Shown here: positions 62,501 through 64,000 of the stretch, one piece after another
How positions within the stretch are numbered: position 1 is the stretch's first letter
How the letters are laid out: every line of letters begins with the position of its first letter
NCBI RefSeq assembly: GCF_002302565.1
Contig: NZ_CP022382.1
Location: forward strand, 1,621,001 to 1,685,000
From: Capnocytophaga canimorsus
GTDB taxonomy: Bacteria; Bacteroidota; Bacteroidia; Flavobacteriales; Flavobacteriaceae
DNA: 64,000 nt
Direction of reading: 5' to 3'
Position numbers and translations under genes: made by a program
The notes under the pieces: generated by a model
Told to the model about the DNA's origin: nothing
Seen by the model: the letters and a program-made list of their open reading frames with translations, nothing else
Databases searched by the model: none

Positions 62501-64000
62501 AGTACCTGTAACCATCACTATTGATGATACCCAAGATCCTGTAATTGATAATTTAGCAGATTTGACCATTAGTTGTCAAGCTACTGATATTGATAATCAG
62601 GTAAATAATTGGTTGTCAACAATTGCTATTACAGATGCTTGTGGATCGGTAGCTACTACGACAAATAATTACCAGGCGGTTAAACCGACTGATTGGTGTA
62701 ATGTATCGGGTAATACGGTAACAGTAACCGTTACATCAACAGACACTTTTGGCAATACGGCTACTAAAACAGTGTTTATTAAATTGGTAACTATAGATGC
62801 TGTTAATGACAATTTCGGGGTAGTACAAGCAAATACAACCACTACGGGAAGCGTTTTGGATAATGATAAATTAGGAACAGCTTCGGCAACCACTGCCAAT
62901 GTAGAGATTAAAAATGTGGTTAGTCCGCACGCCGGAATAACCATTGCTACAACAGATGGTAAAGTGAGTATTGCTAATGATGTCCCATCAGGAACCTATA
63001 CGCTGACGTATACCATTTGTGCAAGAGTAAATGGTACCCCTTGCGATGAAGCTACGGTAACGGTAACGGTTGAAAACGGCATAGTCGCCGAAGATGATGA
63101 TTTAGGACCGGTAGTATCGGGAGGTACCACTACGCAAACGGTTATTAGTAACGATAAGCTTAATGGTACGCCTGTGGTTATAGGCACAGGAGTAGGTCAG
63201 GTAACCCTTACACCAATCATTACCCCAACAGGCATTACGATAGATGCTACTAACGGAAAAGTAACGGTAGGAACGAATGTTTCGAGCGGAGTTTATACGT
63301 TGACCTATAAAATTTGTGAGAACGGCTCGAATCCGTTGAATTGTGATGATGCTACGGTAACGGTAACGGTTGAAAACGGCATCGTAGCTGATGATGATGA
63401 TTTAGGAACGGTAGTATCGGGAGGTACGACTACGCAAACGGTTATTAGTAACGATAAGCTTAATGGTACGCCTGTGGTTATAGGCACAGGAGTAGGTCAG
63501 GTAACCCTTACACCAATCATTACCCCAACGGGCATTACGATAGATGCTACTAACGGAAAAGTAACGGTAGGAACGAATGTTTCGAGCGGAGTTTATACGT
63601 TGACGTATAAGATTTGTGAGAACGGCTCGAATCCGTTGAATTGTGATGATGCTACGGTAACGGTAACGGTTGAAAACGGCATCGTAGCTGATGATGATGA
63701 TTTAGGACCGGTAGTATCGGGAGGTACGACTACGCAAACGGTTATTAGTAATGATAAGCTTAATGGTACGTCTGTGGTTATAGGCACAGGAGTAGGTCAG
63801 GTAACACTTACACCGCTTATTACCCCAACGGGTATTACGTTGAATGGCGACGGAAAAGTAACGGTAGGAACGAATGTTTCGAGTGGAGTTTATACGTTGA
63901 CCTATAAGATTTGTGAGAATGGAGCGACCCCTGATAATTGTGATGAAGCTACGGTAACGATCACGGTTCAAAACGGCATAGTCGCCGAAGATGATGATTT
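56595..64000 (+). CDS. Giant secreted repeat adhesin-like protein (3' end outside the window)
   Basis: The frame is open from the ATG at 56595 to the window end with no stop, at least 2,468 codons. A signal peptide (LIFLFVFVLFVGLATAQ, about 1-20) starts it. Residues about 20-1650 are a long mosaic of beta-sandwich-like segments with scattered Cys. From about 1650 come PKD/Ig-like domains (CVGEQVSFVYVATAPNY; Ig-like unit at about 1895-1975 with LRWYDTVTS). A DPVIDNLADLTISC unit (about 1976-2060) and then nearly identical ~100-residue repeats (IVAEDDDLGPVVSGG..., VISNDKLNGTPVVIG) from 63081 complete it. No lipobox. Such proteins are usually exported by the type IX system with a C-terminal signal, but that end is outside the window. 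A role as adhesin or surface filament is inferred. Confidence 0.9.
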   Translation, partial: MRRLIFLFVFVLFVGLATAQSIINVSIETDYSLGTNNFEAGKLTVEANIPNGTSLVTITLPDGVTYKNNSLVFDTSISGAAGNPTASSVSASGNQLTFNLGVTSAGAVKFSIVKEMSPQAHFAVRNGQQLKDKVKIQNGTTSDEKVSNDHYFYKYPIMNLQQMDANTTVVKNTEYTGSFVILNGGTATAEDVYFTIEYPEGISGGEVRLNSATGTILTSYRTEGNKKFFKIAKTQFAGANGLVPATSVTVFDKYTVTVNCLDKNITYTANWGKTGDVNDWYQADDTANRKLRRVATPEGEPRLEYTRKDPTSPNVNNGYDNIDYTKTYFIIDKGLCATVGESVGKVRLSFTNYGSNTSLSSAIYKVAIYIKQESSSYFPVLFKPDNVKVGTKVLTTTPVDTSGLTNKVDFSSLNADPDGSGGLDDLDGDGVYDDLPSMATFVLEYDLIKVEDSSNKCGSTNYYSYLYYRYDPYITYQTLCGNKMGGQGADPLQGARYLRDWTFYRNYQAPDASFVVPTLFEGEAAKQVHFAIGQAPNYWIREVGSTGQEEARWRIRYKITLPSNVTASNFKWYKSNGYEVLPPTSGQTVIPTISGNVYTFEALEDNVRGYITMDLAANCGASSNTTIDYEISHLDHYGKPQQCAVRLICDSKPIRIICGDDCDNDGPQIDATYAERAENSLGWTDHTMQIRHTKATLRPIAPELLEYALEHDDVEVFAKGKQNRGNADNLYYRFKTGKNVALKPKSVLVKFTNGTRAGTQYTINADPSTLTQINSGSGINRQMTFDWNLTQALGGQPLLQGETFEVTATYQVTKYDWVVGYDISFDNYTTQRYVGESSHFYMKRAGTELYCGAPRTPENMKIILLYPFDGTNGNQRTNACIPKDVDGNLLHIGKRHKGSNISLTKHEFRPDRLIKSFKFTLPKTYSVTERVRYQYRIAQPSDSGEKFITKYFEYSDFIKSETADFVTYEIHNEYDPVTKTYKLPPGLISKTNDYATYIRVTVIGSCRSTQSGFTTGKNNTPDDVIIYPTYYDDFYHYAGINLDPSVSNPPVDQLKTISYDLDMINKPTIKLESSGNNEVVLTEAVTELKVKLTNLGTISKAPYTWISIPDVQGVEILGFYDGADAITHSPTITGQKMYHLSKQGLAPNTSKEYRVLVRLTNCQDATLSLYAGWNCTSFSKGYNDPETCSSANTTGLDNAKTSFTLKSAASETQLERTVTPYPETPGSQIGRLHMCEDNWYEYEINNGKPGNVVDIKMSIAKATGIDIHEVQAFYPSNSTVTRTLTAVTVGNNLEYNLLNAGEILKGTAAASGTNSPERKIRVRVNVKPKCDFRVGSTFSVEVLGKNVCGGALEGTRDNAITAGVDGVNSANYTVNNTLVRKSGNANYCATGVGAVYEGMHQIQASGGNSSGADGKVIVKIPDGFQYVTGTFTVTGKNGTFADPVLESTTQNTDHQELVIKIPSGMQNLNYFKYEITIKQENSPAVDCAQLAKIDYYTVDVANNVSCNGTACPSIIALTSPEKTVAIETDRAKLSIENLSINSAVTGGQEQLNFAFDIRNNSATIGYTGDLKISFYDDTDNNGIIEEPEKIVGKEIVISGKTFNANDVVQNLTGTVSFPENQICRLYVKISGQSNHCLCDSPVLQAPIPNPISGLVTDLTACVGEQVSFVYVATAPNYQSYQWTATNIADLAYLSSSNIKDPVFTYTGVSSTNTRTITYGLKVTRTNGCESTQSVTVTIKPSSAITVTSPQDFCDTATVLDLKSRINPSNPNVVKVYNGSLLLDNATTLTHATTYQVTQTPAGQCESTKANVQVNVLSTPSIPVVQVVEKCGVAVTTATITNYDASLTYELTPNTATVSGNQITGLQIGIDYTLTVKRGNCLATSANFSAKAALPASVSPTVTDQMFCPSTAMATFIATPTAGHTLRWYDTVTSTTFETTAPNVSLSVTTKTTFTKYVSQVNAEGCESDKVPVTITIDDTQDPVIDNLADLTISCQATDIDNQVNNWLSTIAITDACGSVATTTNNYQAVKPTDWCNVSGNTVTVTVTSTDTFGNTATKTVFIKLVTIDAVNDNFGVVQANTTTTGSVLDNDKLGTASATTANVEIKNVVSPHAGITIATTDGKVSIANDVPSGTYTLTYTICARVNGTPCDEATVTVTVENGIVAEDDDLGPVVSGGTTTQTVISNDKLNGTPVVIGTGVGQVTLTPIITPTGITIDATNGKVTVGTNVSSGVYTLTYKICENGSNPLNCDDATVTVTVENGIVADDDDLGTVVSGGTTTQTVISNDKLNGTPVVIGTGVGQVTLTPIITPTGITIDATNGKVTVGTNVSSGVYTLTYKICENGSNPLNCDDATVTVTVENGIVADDDDLGPVVSGGTTTQTVISNDKLNGTSVVIGTGVGQVTLTPLITPTGITLNGDGKVTVGTNVSSGVYTLTYKICENGATPDNCDEATVTITVQNGIVAEDDD
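63081..63977 (+). repeat. Three near-identical ~300-bp tandem repeats inside the adhesin
   Basis: Unit 1 is 63081-63380 (300 bp), unit 2 63381-63680 (300 bp), unit 3 63681-63977 (297 bp, one codon shorter); a fourth begins at 63978 and runs off the window. Units 1 and 2 differ at only a few bases, so the copies arose recently. A more divergent unit precedes them (about 62793-63080). Each encodes a ~100-residue beta-sandwich-like domain with VISNDKLNG. Confidence 0.9.

Noticed and set aside
57050..63971. Many 60-91-codon frames on the minus strand, including repeated near-identical ones at 62996-63787
   Set aside because: They are antisense shadows of the open adhesin frame and repeat only because the adhesin repeats do.
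1..64000. tRNA, rRNA, intact transposases or integrases
   Set aside because: Read through on both strands without finding cloverleaf-like sequences, rRNA segments or DDE/integrase proteins; a tRNAscan-SE/Rfam run would be decisive.

Overview
The window looks like chromosomal DNA from a low-GC member of the Bacteroidota, family Flavobacteriaceae. A Capnocytophaga-like, host-associated organism is my best guess, but that is inference. The evidence is two SusC/SusD outer-membrane import pairs, many lipoproteins, very AT-rich intergenic DNA, and at least 17 start-proximal copies of the Bacteroidota -7 promoter motif TAnnTTTG. No rRNA, tRNA, CRISPR array or intact insertion sequence was seen.

Layout. 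1-8 kb: a metallophosphatase (cut by the window edge), an AlbA_2-type protein, an alkylated-DNA repair protein, a methyltransferase, an OmpH/Skp-like lipoprotein, a LysE exporter and ribonuclease R. A cluster of three ParB-binding parS sites lies at 2468-2779, and a 980-bp AT-rich gap with DnaA-box-like words follows at 7832-8813. Together they suggest that the replication origin is close; most genes to the right point rightward, as expected downstream of an origin. 8.8-13.4 kb: an isolated SusC/SusD pair. 13.7-24 kb: a cation symporter, a serine hydrolase, a DEDDy exonuclease, a fused two-ATPase oligopeptide ABC protein, rsmI, tsaB, a FucP-type MFS permease and a DUF4837 lipoprotein. 24-26.8 kb: a YtxH/holin-like membrane trio, then two tandem GAD-like immunity genes behind a decayed HINT-type polymorphic-toxin tail.

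26.8-30.8 kb: rpiB, pth, a membrane-anchored rhodanese, and a secreted asparaginase next to a porin. 31-40.2 kb: a five-gene nutrient-import operon (SusC, SusD, HExxH metallohydrolase lipoprotein, DUF4302, and a fibronectin/FISUMP lipoprotein), bounded by a promoter and a terminator. 40.4-56.3 kb: a U32 iron-sulfur protein with a ferredoxin, a carboxypeptidase-regulatory/vWA protein, crcB, a GH92 mannosidase lipoprotein, a TPR/DUF2971-like fusion, an isoprenylcysteine-methyltransferase-like protein, a sodium:solute symporter, TolC plus a periplasmic adaptor, and a 2-hydroxyacid dehydrogenase. 56.6-64 kb: a giant secreted adhesin-like gene, open past the window end after at least 2,468 codons, ending in nearly identical 300-bp repeats.

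Many genes serve outer-membrane acquisition of host polymers: SusCD pairs, GH92, asparaginase, porin, HExxH lipoprotein and sugar/peptide importers. They are set among housekeeping genes for translation and RNA. The main accessory signals are the toxin remnant with its immunity genes, the ~41-bp intergenic repeats, and the giant repeat protein.
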